Assembly: GCA_000697355.1 (NCBI GenBank)
Contig: JNEN01000879.1
Coordinates: 29,917 to 93,916, forward strand
Origin: Syncephalastrum monosporum B8922
Lineage: Eukaryota; Mucoromycota; Mucoromycetes; Mucorales; Syncephalastraceae
Length of the DNA stretch: 64,000 nucleotides
Reading direction: 5' to 3'
Within the stretch, counting starts at the first letter, position 1, and the number at the start of each line of letters is the position of its first letter. Below the pieces are notes generated by a model, which worked only from the letters and a program-made list of their open reading frames with translations, did no database searches and was not told the DNA's origin. Of this stretch, positions 37,442 through 47,385 are shown one piece after another. The translations under genes were made by a program, and so were the position numbers.

Positions 37442-37945
37442 GTCCCTTCCTTTTTTCTTTCTTTTACTTATGTTAACCTGTTTGTTTACCCTATTTTCGT
37501 ATGATAATGATTATATCTTTTACTGCGCACATCTTCCTGATAGGATGCTATTCATCAATTTCATTGGTACCTGGCCTGCAGACCCGACATCCTCGCTTCG
37601 TTTTTGCATGGTGTAACACAATCTGAGACTAAGGCATATCTTTCTGCAGCGCCCCACTCTTTTCTTCTATCTTCCAGTGTTTATCACTCTCTTTTGAAAC
37701 CTCGTGATGGGAGCACGACGAAATGTTTGGATAATGTCAGGCAGAAATGAGATGCAGTATGATAAAAATGGAATGTCACGCCTGTTGTCTTTCTGTCTAC
37801 GGTATCTTTTGTATAGAGTCTGTCATCACATGGTGGCACGCGCGAGCGCCGATCCAAAAATATATAAAAACAGCAGTGATTTTTGTGGGTCCTGTTTTTC
37901 TGTCATTTGTATCTTTTATCTTCTCTCTTCTTCTACTTTCTTATT
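37442..37945. other. Spacer between sorting nexin and choline kinase
   Basis: 504 bp. The right end has a TATATAAAA-like element (about 37860-37868) about 80 bp before the kinase ATG and a pyrimidine-rich leader (TCTTCTCTCTTCTTCTAC), consistent with a core promoter. Confidence 0.5.
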
Positions 37946-39290
37946 ATGGCTGTGGATACTTCCTCGACTGCTTCGCCCCTGACTCCCATGGTAAGCACTA
38001 CGCTGCCCATCCTAAACAAGAACGTCTCGGGACGACCCAGTCACGGTGTGCGTCTAGATGCGAAAGACACTGTCCCGCGATCGAACCATGTCATTGACCT
38101 CATGTGAGTAAACCCCTTGTCATCCGTCTGCTGCCCGCTCATACCTTCCCGCCCTAATCATGTAGGGAGCTCGATGGTCCTGCCCTCGAGGAAGCGGTTC
38201 GAAACGTGGTGAGTGCACTCCTTCCTGACTGGCGCTCAACCAAAACACTCAAGATCCAGCGCGTGAGTGGGGCCATGACCAAGTAAGTGTTGCGACTGTC
38301 TGTCCGTCCAATCATAGTCATAAACATGAACTGATCGGTTTGTAAAATCAACAAAGTGCTGTCTTCTTCGTGTCATCAGGTCACAAGACCGTGTTGCTGC
38401 GTGTGTACGGCATCGGCTGCGATCAAATCATCAACCGTGCAGACGAGCTTCGATGGCTTTCGCGCTTATCTCAGCTCCACATCGGCCCCCGTCTGCTCGG
38501 TATTTTTGGCAACGGTCGCTTTGAAGAGTACCTGCCTTCCACAACGCTGAGCCATGACGATCTGTCTGTCCCATCTGTATCGGAGCAGATCGCCAGTCGC
38601 ATGGCCCAGCTGCACTCCATCGTGCGTCGCTACCCGCCCTCGTCCTCCACCGAGCTCGTCGCGTGGCACAACATTGATCAATGGTACGCTGCTCTTCAAT
38701 TTGGTGTTGATCATCCTCTCAAGCGCGCCATCGAGCGCTGCAGAACCCTCCTCGCTACCGTTCACAGCCCGGTTGTATTCGCCCACAATGACGTGAGTTT
38801 TCTTTTTCATACTCGTATACATGCGCCCTCGGCATGAAAAACTCATCCCTCTTGTTGTTAGGCACAATACGGTAACTTGCTTCGCCTCAAAAACAGCCAA
38901 CAGGACTTGGCTGTTGTCGATTTTGAATACGCTGGTTATAATCCACGTGGCTACGACGTGGCCAACCATTTCTGTGAGTGGATGTACGACTACCATAGCG
39001 ACTCACCTGCCGAAATGAAGGTGGATTGTTTCCCTACCGAGGAGCAGCAGCGGCGTTTTGTTCGTGCCTATCTCAACACTGACAACGACAACAAGAACGA
39101 CGAGGACGAGAGTGAGGTCGAGGCCGTCTTGGCTGAAGCCCAAGCCTATGTCATGGTCAGCCATCTCTTCTGGGGTCTTTGGGGTTTGCTCCAGGCCCAG
39201 CAGAGCGAGATCGACTTTGACTACAGCCTCTATTCTCAGCAGCGTCTGGACGCCTTCCATCGTGAGCTCGAGAAGCATACCCAATTGTGA
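37946..39290 (+). CDS. CKI1: Choline/ethanolamine kinase
   Basis: First step of the Kennedy pathway: ATP-dependent phosphorylation of choline or ethanolamine in the cytosol. Exons 37946-38103, 38166-38282, 38357-38792, 38862-39290; 379 residues. Brenner's motif VVFAHNDAQYGNLLRL is created by the last splice (Asp at about 237). The choline-kinase motif VVDFEYAGYNPRGYDVANHF follows at about 255-275. The N-lobe has KTVLLRVYG. The NHFCEW and FWGLWGLLQA segments are typical of the C-lobe. An acidic insert (NDNKNDEDESEVEA) interrupts the C-lobe. Choline versus ethanolamine preference cannot be decided from sequence. Confidence 0.94.
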
Positions 39291-39524
39291 ATTCTATCGA
39301 TGTAAGTCCACTGCGACTTTAGCCCGTGAAGACTCGCTTGTGTTCCTACCGTCCCAAGCGTCCTCTCCTTTACCTCTACCTTTTCGCTTTCCTTTCTCCC
39401 CGTCTCCTTTCACCATCTCTTTTGTACATGTCTCGCTACGATCGCTACATCCACGTAGATAAATATATAACTATACATAAACTCCTTCTACTATCTATAT
39501 ACATATATATATATATAATGTATT

Positions 39525-40905
39525 TCAAGCATTGACCTTGTCAAACACATACACTTTCTCATCGCCTTTGAAGGGCACACCGAGTTCAAGGAGGCGTCGG
39601 AATGCATCGGCAAAGTCTCTGAAAAACTTTGCTTCGTCCTTGGCATACAGCTCAAAATAAGGACGGAACCCCTTGTCGTGGTACATGGCGACCTCGATCG
39701 GCAGCATCATGACGTCCGGGGTATCATCATCGTTCCACTGCCACACGCCGGTCGGCAATTCTTTCTTGATCCACGTATTCTCTTCCATCTCAGTGAAGTA
39801 GGCATTCGTGAACTTTGTAGGATTTTTTTGCCAGATACCGTCGTAGAGCATGCGATCGGGATGGCACCGTCCCAAGGTGTGCCCGCCCAGCAGTGCCACA
39901 ATGTCTCGGTCGTTGAAGCCCTAATCCACAGTGAGTAGTCAGCCTTACTGACATTCCTTGCTAGCACGTACCATACGGTAAAAGATGTCGCGCGCATGAT
40001 CGGGGCCTTTCTCAGCATCAGGTAGCCGACCGTCCGGAGTACACTGCTTGCCGTCGGGCTGGTCTGTGCGACCCGGGCGCCATGGGATCTGCGGTCCACC
40101 GGCTTCCTGGATCGCACAAATGCCCGCAAGCGTCCACAGATCACCGTGGCTCAGCTCGGGGTATTTTTTGTGGATCTTTTCCTCCAGAATATCTCGCGCC
40201 ACACTCAAACCCGCATTCTGGAAATACGCCGACTCGGGTTTGAAACCTGTTGACAAACATGCAGAATAGACCGACATATTGGGTTAACAAATGAAAATCA
40301 AAAAAAAAAAACATTCGATCAATGGGCGAATGGAAACATACGCATGGTGGCACCATCACTGCCGCCCGTCTTGGTGTTCTTGTCCCACGTGCCCGACTGA
40401 TGCCACGCGAGCCGGACAAACACAGGTCCGTACGAGCCGTCGTCGTAATTCGTCTCAGTCTTTAAGAGCGTGGCAATATCTTTGTAAATTTGGTGGTAGT
40501 CCAGCTTGGGCACCTGTGTGGGAGCCGATTTGGCTTGCACCTCGTTTCGCGCGGACGACGCGTCTCGGTCGGGTAAAACGATGTCGTGCGACGCGTTGAG
40601 GTAGTATGCGACAACGGCCGAGGCGGCAGCAATCCCTACAGACAGTCATGTAGCCACGGTCTTAATATATATGGTCTCTCTCTCTTTCTCTTTGTTTCTC
40701 TTTCTTTTTCTTTAAATGTGCGAGTGCGGGAATATATACCGAGAAAACCGAGCGCGTTACCTTGACGCACGGGTGTAATGCGCGTGGCGTCTCGCCTCGG
40801 CGAGGTGGCCCTCGTCGTCGTCGTCGTCGTCGAGTTCGAGAGCGCTTTTATCGGTCGCGTGGTGGCGGCGACAAGGACCCGAGGGGACCGGATAAAGGAA
40901 GACAT
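39525..40905 (-). CDS. CCP1: Cytochrome c peroxidase, mitochondrial
   Basis: Haem peroxidase of the intermembrane space that reduces hydrogen peroxide using cytochrome c. Exons (minus) 40905-40740, 40635-40342, 40246-39972, 39920-39525; 376 residues. A basic Ser/Thr-rich presequence is followed by a hydrophobic segment ([19 protein letters not shown], about 50-70), the bipartite sorting signal of yeast Ccp1. The distal pocket [11 protein letters not shown] gives Arg ~130, Trp ~133 and His ~134. The proximal ligand [12 protein letters not shown] gives His ~259. The radical-site-like Trp lies in [10 protein letters not shown]. All catalytic residues are present, so it should be active. The stop codon is 234 bp from the choline kinase stop (convergent). 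Confidence 0.96.
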
Positions 40906-41271
40906 AAATTAGAAAAGCTTGAAAGAGGGTGGGGTAATCAACTATGAGAAAAGAAGATAATGCAGCTGAACAAGCTGCATCTCATTATTTTATATTGTCA
41001 TTTCAATTCGTTTGTTTGCCACGGAAATGGCACTGCAGCATCAGACCCTTGTGCGATCCATAATTTATATGCTGCTTGTACACGGAGAATATCATCTATC
41101 GTGGGGAGAATAGGCTTTCTTTCTGTGTACATGCGCACAGATGTGGATCTATACATTGGTACTTTAGTCCTATGTGAACATCATCACACTCGCGATAATT
41201 TCAGAAAGCGTGCAATATCCAAAGGCAGCGATCGACTAAAAAAGCCATGCATGTTATATATCGACTGCAAG
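40906..41271. other. Spacer between CCP1 start and coiled-coil gene stop
   Basis: 366 bp, both flanking genes on the minus strand, so it holds the CCP1 promoter. A GCAGCTGAACAAGCTGC palindrome-like sequence occurs at about 40961-40977. No gene seen. Confidence 0.4.
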
Positions 41272-41958
41272 TCACGTGTATTTACGTAGATAAGCTACTT
41301 GCCTGGTGTTCAAAGCACCTCGTGTGCCGGATGTGCCCTTGCACCCGTGGGCACTTTTTTCCAGAGTGGATCGCCGGATTTCAGCCTCATACAAGCGCAA
41401 CTCTGTGCGCTCGAGTTCATGGCGGAGCAAAGCATTCTTCGCTGTGGCTAGATTCAACCGCTCTTGTGCTTCAAGGTGTCGCTTTTGCCATACTTTGTTC
41501 TGCCGTTCAGCTTCGATGAGCTCCTCTGCAAGGTGACGGACTTCGTTGAGGACTACCAATGTCGTTTGGCGTAGGTGTATCATGTCTTGATGCCATCCCA
41601 TGCTCTTCACCTTGCCGGGAGTCCGACGTGAGGTGCCTGCCTTTTTCGGACGGAGATGCTCTTCTTTGGGGGTTGTGCTAGATGGATGAAGCGTGCTATC
41701 TGCTGCAAAAGACCGTCGTTGAGCAGTTTTTTCAGGCTGCTTCATGTTTTGAAGCGGCGGGTCGCGGTGTACGTACAACGTCGTCGAGTGACGCTTGCGG
41801 GTCGTTGCTTGAAGTTTGGTTTCTTGACGGGGAGATGCAGGCAGGATCTGAGGAGCGGACATATAATGATCATGATAATAATAACCGTGAAGAGGATGCG
41901 GTACTGCAGAGAACCGACGCTGAGGGGGGGATGCCGCAGAGGGAACACAAACAGCCAT
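41272..41958 (-). CDS. Uncharacterised coiled-coil protein
   Basis: Single-exon gene of 228 residues; I recognise no family. The N-terminal half is basic and low-complexity (His/Tyr stretch HGYYYHDHYM, many Pro/Ser/Arg). Residues about 135-205 form a strong heptad-rich coiled coil (VVLNEVRHLAEELIEAERQ, ALLRHELERTELRLYEAE). The C-terminus is basic. The start at 41958 (MAVCVPSAASPPQ) is the first ATG of the frame; codons above it translate to leader-like hydrophobic sequence. It could be a structural or cytoskeletal adaptor, but that is a guess. Confidence 0.6.
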   Translation of the reverse strand: MAVCVPSAASPPQRRFSAVPHPLHGYYYHDHYMSAPQILPASPRQETKLQATTRKRHSTTLYVHRDPPLQNMKQPEKTAQRRSFAADSTLHPSSTTPKEEHLRPKKAGTSRRTPGKVKSMGWHQDMIHLRQTTLVVLNEVRHLAEELIEAERQNKVWQKRHLEAQERLNLATAKNALLRHELERTELRLYEAEIRRSTLEKSAHGCKGTSGTRGALNTRQVAYLRKYT

Positions 41959-42423
41959 TTGAACAGGGTAAATTAGGAGAAAAATAAAGCGAGAAAGGAA
42001 AAGGAAACGAGAGAATACAAAGGTGGGATAGAAGTTGTTCCCATATTTCGTTCCTTGCGTTTTAAATACACAGGGAGCCTGACAAAGAAGCACAACACTT
42101 CATTGTTCTATCAGCCAATGTTAGTTTACAAGAGGAAAGGGCTCAGCCTGTCAAAGAGAGCAAATATGATTAAGCTTCTATTAGAATGTTTTGGGCTGTC
42201 ATTGTCTATTTTGGTGAACTAGCTGGAGAGCAAGATGAGAGTTCTGATCTGAAGTGTGGTGTGTGCATAATTTCAACTTTTTCTCCGCGTGGCGCGCTTT
42301 CTCCCCTAACACGTCACACGGGTGCACTAATCACGCTCGAAGGCTTCTCCTACCTCAGGTAAGTCGCACACTCCCCGATGTTCTATCGAAGCCCAGACAT
42401 GTGGGGCTGATCCTTGTTAGACC
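41959..42423. other. Divergent promoter region
   Basis: 465 bp between the coiled-coil gene (minus) and the AT-hook gene (plus). It contains a CACGTCAC CRE-like site near 42310 and TTTAAATA at about 42060. No coding signal. Confidence 0.4.
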
Positions 42424-44498
42424 ATGACGCGTACCAGCACACGGATCGCTCAACGCGCCCAGATGCCCTCGACCGACGCAACCGAGAACCAAGACACAGG
42501 CACTCCAAACCTGAGAGGTACACCACTGGCATGCCATTATCGTTACTTCGCAACCACTCATGGACAGATACGTGTGTCATAGATCAGCGCAAGCGACGGC
42601 GCACTGCTGTGGCTGGCTCGGAGAAACGGGTGGCAGTGGTCAAAACAGAGGAAAAACCGGCCACGGTAGGTCCACACCAACCACCACGACGGAGAGGACG
42701 GCCGCCCAAACACCCAAAGCCGAGCATTAATGAAAAGCAAGAAACGGCCTCTCCTTCCACGTCCATCAGCTCTCCTGCTCCTACTGCTGCTCCTCCTCCT
42801 ACTGTTCCGCCATCCAACCCCACCACTGTCACTTATTATAGCTACGTTGATTACGTACCTAACGCTGCTGAGCCTAAAACGTCTACCGCGTCCGAAACAC
42901 CTTTCACGCGTCATGAGCCCGCTCCACCTGCCCATGCGTCGTCCACACCAACTGCGCATGAAGTAAGCGAATTTGACACGTTCATGGCATCCAAGAACGT
43001 GCACACACAGGAGTTGCCTATCAAGCAGGACGTGGACGGCTCAATGCCACCCGACGCCCAACACCAGCAAACAGCCGACGAAGTCGAACTCGTTGCCGTC
43101 AAATCTGAACCCATCGCAGGTCCATCCCTCACGAACATGAAAACGCCTCCCAAACGCAAGGCAACCCAACGAGATACGCCACGCCCTGCCTCAGTCTGGG
43201 ATGACACCTGCGTCGTCTGGGTTACTGCGACGCACAACGTTTTCAGCATTTATGAGGAATCGGGCTCCGGCAAAGGCACCATTGGTGTTTTTGAAAATGA
43301 CAGAGACGCCGATTATGGCTATTTCCTGGTGAGTCACCTTATTTCTCGACCTACGGACAAGGGTGACTAACATGATAGATTTCGCATGAAGGCAGTGATC
43401 TATATTCTGCAAGAAATCAACCGCTCCACGCCAGTCCTTGTTCAATCGCAATGCCGGCAACTCATGCTATCTCATATCCCATATCCTCATGTGCACGATA
43501 TCATCACCGGGCTCACCTCGGGTCGTGAGGGCAGGGTTCAGTTTCAATACGTGCCTAAGCGCGAACGCACCCGGGCGAGCATCGAAGCTGAAAATATGGC
43601 TCTCATGGCCCAGTCGACATTGCACAGTATTTTGGATGCTATTGAGGAATCAAGCTCGGTGGAAGACCAAGGAAATGATGAAGCACTCCTTATGACAGAT
43701 GCAATTGAGCGTACTCTCGAGGACCTGAAGCAACTACAGCAGACGTCCTCCGTGATACCTGCCACCGTGTCTATCATTTGCGCATCCGAACCCAAGGAGA
43801 GCAGCGTCGAGCCATCTGCAGAGCCCGTCTCGGGAGGTTCAGATGCTCAGCAGGCGAAAAAGGTGGAGAGCGAGAAAACAAATCCATCAAAGTCTTTTGA
43901 CCCCGAGCCAGAGCCAGAGGTTGAGCCAGAGCCAGAGGTTGAGCCAGAGCGTGAGCCAGAGCATGAGCCAGAGCATGAGCCAGAGCGTGAGCCAGAGCAT
44001 GAGCCAGAGCGTGAGCCAGAGCATGAGCCAGAGCGTGAGCCAGAGCGTGAGCATCATGCCATGTTGGCGAAGAACATTGGCGTGGCCGATCGACCACCTG
44101 TTCAATTGCAGCAGCAGCAGCAGCAGGAGTCGTATCATTCTTGCCCGACATGCGGTAATAGCGCAGCCGGTAGCAACAGCAGTGTCAGAGCGACGCCGAC
44201 AACCGATGAGCAACTGCTGCAGCAAGTCGAGCAATTGCAGCGCGACATGGCGCTCTTGATGGATATCGTCAGGAAAGAACGCATTAATGTGCCGTCACGC
44301 ACTCATTCGACCGACGAGAATGCAGACACAGATGCCATGTCAGTGGAGCAACAAGTACCAGAGGAATCGCATCACCCAAACGAGCCGTCACAGGCTGAAC
44401 AACCACCGGCCAGTACTGACGATAACCAGAGGAAGAATGGCGCGCTGGGCAGAGCCTGGAGCTTATTACGCTCGCCCTTTTCGTATATCGGCCCGTAA
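42424..44498 (+). CDS. AT-hook nuclear protein with Glu-Pro repeat, uncharacterised
   Basis: Best in-frame model: 42424-42517, 42583-43362, 43414-44498, 652 residues. A strong AT-hook, PPRRRGRPPKHPK (about residue 65-77), and basic patches (QRKRRR, PPKRKATQR) indicate a minor-groove DNA-binding nuclear protein. A conserved-looking core reads DDTCVVWVTATHNVFSIYEE and HIPYPHVHDIITGLTSGREG. Then come a run of EPEHEPER units, poly-Gln, a possible single CxxC (SCPTCGN), a coiled coil (LLQQVEQLQRDMALLMDIV) and a hydrophobic C-terminus. The second intron is ambiguous: a canonical intron 43329-43378 (GTGAGT...CTAAC...TAG) would change frame and truncate the protein about 49 codons later (see findings). 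Function unknown. Confidence 0.65.
43905..44052 (+). repeat. 12-bp tandem repeat encoding (Glu-Pro-Glu-His/Arg)n
   Basis: About twelve copies of a 12-bp unit (GAGCCAGAGCRT, with GAGCCAGAGGTT variants at the start) inside the AT-hook gene. It gives an extended, strongly acidic Pro-rich linker. The opposite strand is also open through the repeat (Leu/Ala/His) but is only a mirror. Confidence 0.9.
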
Positions 44499-44914
44499 AT
44501 AACAAGTAATGCGTATCACTCCATCGCTTTTTCCCTCCTCTCACCCCAAAACCGCTCTAAGCTCTCTGTAGTATCCCATTATATCATATTATGCACCCAC
44601 CTGTAAGCTCTATTCCATTGTTGTTACACATTAACACTATCCATGCACGACGATGCAGATCTCATAGAGATAAATATGATTATTTATAAGCTGCCCATGC
44701 ATGTTGGCAGGGTGGTATGAAGCAAAGGAAACAGACAAGTCGCTATGGCGATGCAGAAAGTAAAAGGGGAAAGGAGATGAACAACGAAGAAAATAATACA
44801 AATGAACGATTACTAAAGGGTACAGAGATGTGTGTGTGTGTGTGTGTGTGCGTGTGAAAGTAAATGGGTAGGGTAATAAAGAAGATTAAAAGGTAGAAAA
44901 ATACAAGAACGAGT
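44499..44914. other. Convergent 3' spacer with (TG)n
   Basis: 416 bp between two convergent stop codons. It contains a (TG)n tract at about 44829-44856. 3' UTR sequence expected on both sides; no gene seen. Confidence 0.5.
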
Positions 44915-46792
44915 TTAAGCGTCGTTGAGCTGCTGGTGGCGGCCGCGCACCTCATCCACAGTGTGTGGAGCACGGAACGGCATGCGCTTGGCTCTCTTGA
45001 GCTGCTCACGCTTGGAAGCCCAGGCCTTCATAATGACAAAGAAGGCGACGTAGCAGAGGGTGATGGCTGAAAGCGCGACGCAGACGTTCATCAAAAACAT
45101 GCTGTCGACCTCGTTACGACGCAGCCAAGTCATAGTGCCCGAGTTGGAGGCCATGAAGAGGATGGAGCCTGCAATCAGGAGGAAGGCGCCGAGGGCCTCG
45201 CTCGGAGGACGCGAGGGCAGCGAGTTGACAGGCTTCTGGACAAAAAGCATAATGTAGGTGACAAAGCGGCAGACAGCAGCCAAGCTGAGGAGCAGGCCCC
45301 AGAGGTAGTGGACCTTGGTACCGTAGACAGTCTCCTGGTGGTGGTTGCCCATGGAGATACCGGTGAACAAGACAGTCAGGGCCGGGAAGGGGTTCATCGA
45401 GTAAGATTGAACTTGCTCGTGGCGGGGCATCTCGAGAGGGGTGTCGGAAACGACCCGTTCCAAGAGGCGGCGCAGTGCCCGCGATTCGACGAGGATACCG
45501 AGCAGACCGCACCACCACCACATGAAAGCAAGCGAGGCGTGCTCAAAGTCCTTATGCGTCCATTCTGGGTTCTGACCCAGGTGCTCCAGCCAGGTATTGC
45601 TGATACCGTAGGCAAAAATCAAGCTCGATTCGATCATCTCAAAGCTAAATTTGCTTGCACCATCGATGCGGTTCCACGCCCAGCCCTGCTCGGCGAAGGC
45701 ACCCAGGTAGCGGCTGAATGTGAGAATGCCATACCAGAAGAAGATGCCTCCCTTGATCAAGTGAGCAATGCAGCCAAGAACAGACCAGTCCCTAATGTGA
45801 GAAAAAGAGGGTTTAGATGACTTCTATAAAAAAAAAGCGAAATGTTCTCTTACCTGCAGACACCATGATAGACGACGAGACCGCTAAGTGTCTGAGTGAA
45901 AATGAGGATAATAAACACACGGCCGACAATCGTATGCCAGTAGCGGCAGACGGTCTTGGTGAATGGGTTGTAGGCCATGGTTACAAAGGCTCTTTTGACA
46001 ATCGAAGGAGTGAAAGAGAGGACTTTGTTGCTGAGGCGAGACATAAGTGTCGGCTTCTCAGGCATGTGGAGGGGATCTTCCTCATCAAGGTCAACAGGAG
46101 ACATGATTTCCTCGTCGTCCTTGCCGTACTCGTCAAAGCTGCCACGTTCACCGTTATTGTTGTGAAGCGTAGCCTCGGAATGCTGGCTTGAAGAAGAGGA
46201 AGCAGAGGATGAACGATTGACGAGATGTACGCTCTCTTCAGATAGGCGGCTGTAGTTTTGCTGGGAGCGCGCGACCGCATTGGCAATCTTGCGGACGACG
46301 CCTACACCCAATTGGATGATGAGGAGCAAGAAAATCCACCAGCCCATTGAATGATGGACGTTGCCCTTATACATATGAGGGACAGAGTGGCCATACATCT
46401 TGCCAAAGAAAAAGCCAAGCAGAGCAACAAGGAAAGCAAGAATTTGCGTCGGCACGTGCAAAGAGGAACGCGCAATACCAAACATCACACCTACAAGAGA
46501 TGACAAGCGAGATATTAATAATCGTCCAACACGTCTTTGAATTATAAGTACCCAATGGCATCAAAATCCAGAAAGCAATCACCATAAAGATGACGTGTGT
46601 GTAAAAGTAGCCTTTGTTCTCAGGAAAGAGTGCATACGACATGGGCTCGTCACCGGTCGCGTTGAAGGCAGGCATGGGTGGGTCTTCCGCGCCCATGTTC
46701 ATGCTACCATGCCCGTGCTGGGCAGATACACACCCTGCGGAGATAAGTAATAGTAGGAGGCTACTCGTAAGGATCGGCCAGGATGGAGCCAT
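44915..46792 (-). CDS. YTP1: Ytp1-family multi-pass membrane protein
   Basis: Exons (minus) 46792-46552, 46490-45854, 45791-44915; 584 residues. A cleavable-looking signal peptide (SSLLLLLISAGCVSA) precedes a His/Met-rich lumenal stretch (QHGHGSMNMGAEDPPMP). The DUF2427 domain follows, with HVIFMVIAFWILMPLG and NVHHSMGWWIFLLLII. A Ser/acidic cytosolic loop joins it to the Ytp1 domain with about eight further helices (IKGGIFFWYGILTFSRYLG, MSMGNHHQE-like ISMGNHHQETVYG). Related to cytochrome b561-like folds by the paired His; the His/Met segment may bind copper (inference). Function in yeast is unknown. The start codon lies 123 bp from the next divergent ORF. Confidence 0.9.
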
Positions 46793-46915
46793 TGAAGATT
46801 AAATGCAATATGTTGGTATAAGTGTATATAAAAAAGAAAATAAAATAAAAGGAAAAGGAATTGGAGTCACTCGACTCTTGCTTTATCATCCATCCACATC
46901 CCAAAAAAAAAAAAA

Positions 46916-47385
46916 ATGTTTCAGTCAGTCAGATCCTGGAAAAAAATTGTCGCTCCGATTCGAACTCGCTGGAGAAGCTCAAAGAAACAAAAGCTTCATT
47001 TCCCTCTTTTCTCGCATTCTGGCAAATTACCCATAAGAAAACAGACAGCTAAACGCGCTATGACACGTCGCACCAAAACCATGAAATGCTGTACAACCTC
47101 ATGCAAGAGATTCGCGACTCTTAACATATATACACGTCAGTCGTAGTGGTGGAAGGGGTGTATTGGAAGCAGGACTCGCTCATGCCATCGATATTTTTTA
47201 AGCATTTTGCACCGCGCACACATGTGCTGCGGCGACATTTCATCCGTCTGCCCCGAAGCGAGCCGGCTCTAAAAAAGGCGATCTTCACGGATAAATATTT
47301 GGGCAAGTCAATTGTGGGCAAACTTATAGACACGGATAAACCGGCCCGCCCGCAGCCCGGCGATCCCTCCGTGACACAAGCGTAA
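46916..47385 (+). CDS. Small basic protein, possibly mitochondrial, unrecognised
   Basis: Two exons, 46916-47090 and 47141-47385, joined by a 50-nt intron (donor GTACAA, branch-like CTTAAC, acceptor TCAG), give 139 residues with matching phase. The N-terminus is strongly basic and amphipathic (FQSVRSWKKIVAPIRTRWR), as in mitochondrial presequences. The C-terminal half reads like a real protein (RTHVLRRHFIRLPRSEPALK, TDKYLGKSIVGKLIDTDKP). No family recognised. The A-rich stretch directly before the ATG and the divergent position next to YTP1 support a promoter, but the gene rests only on the open frame and the splice fit. Confidence 0.42.

Noticed and set aside
43774..44151. Minus-strand frame full of Ala-Leu-Ala-His repeats
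   Set aside because: Mirror of the 12-bp coding repeat of the AT-hook gene; the plus strand explains it.
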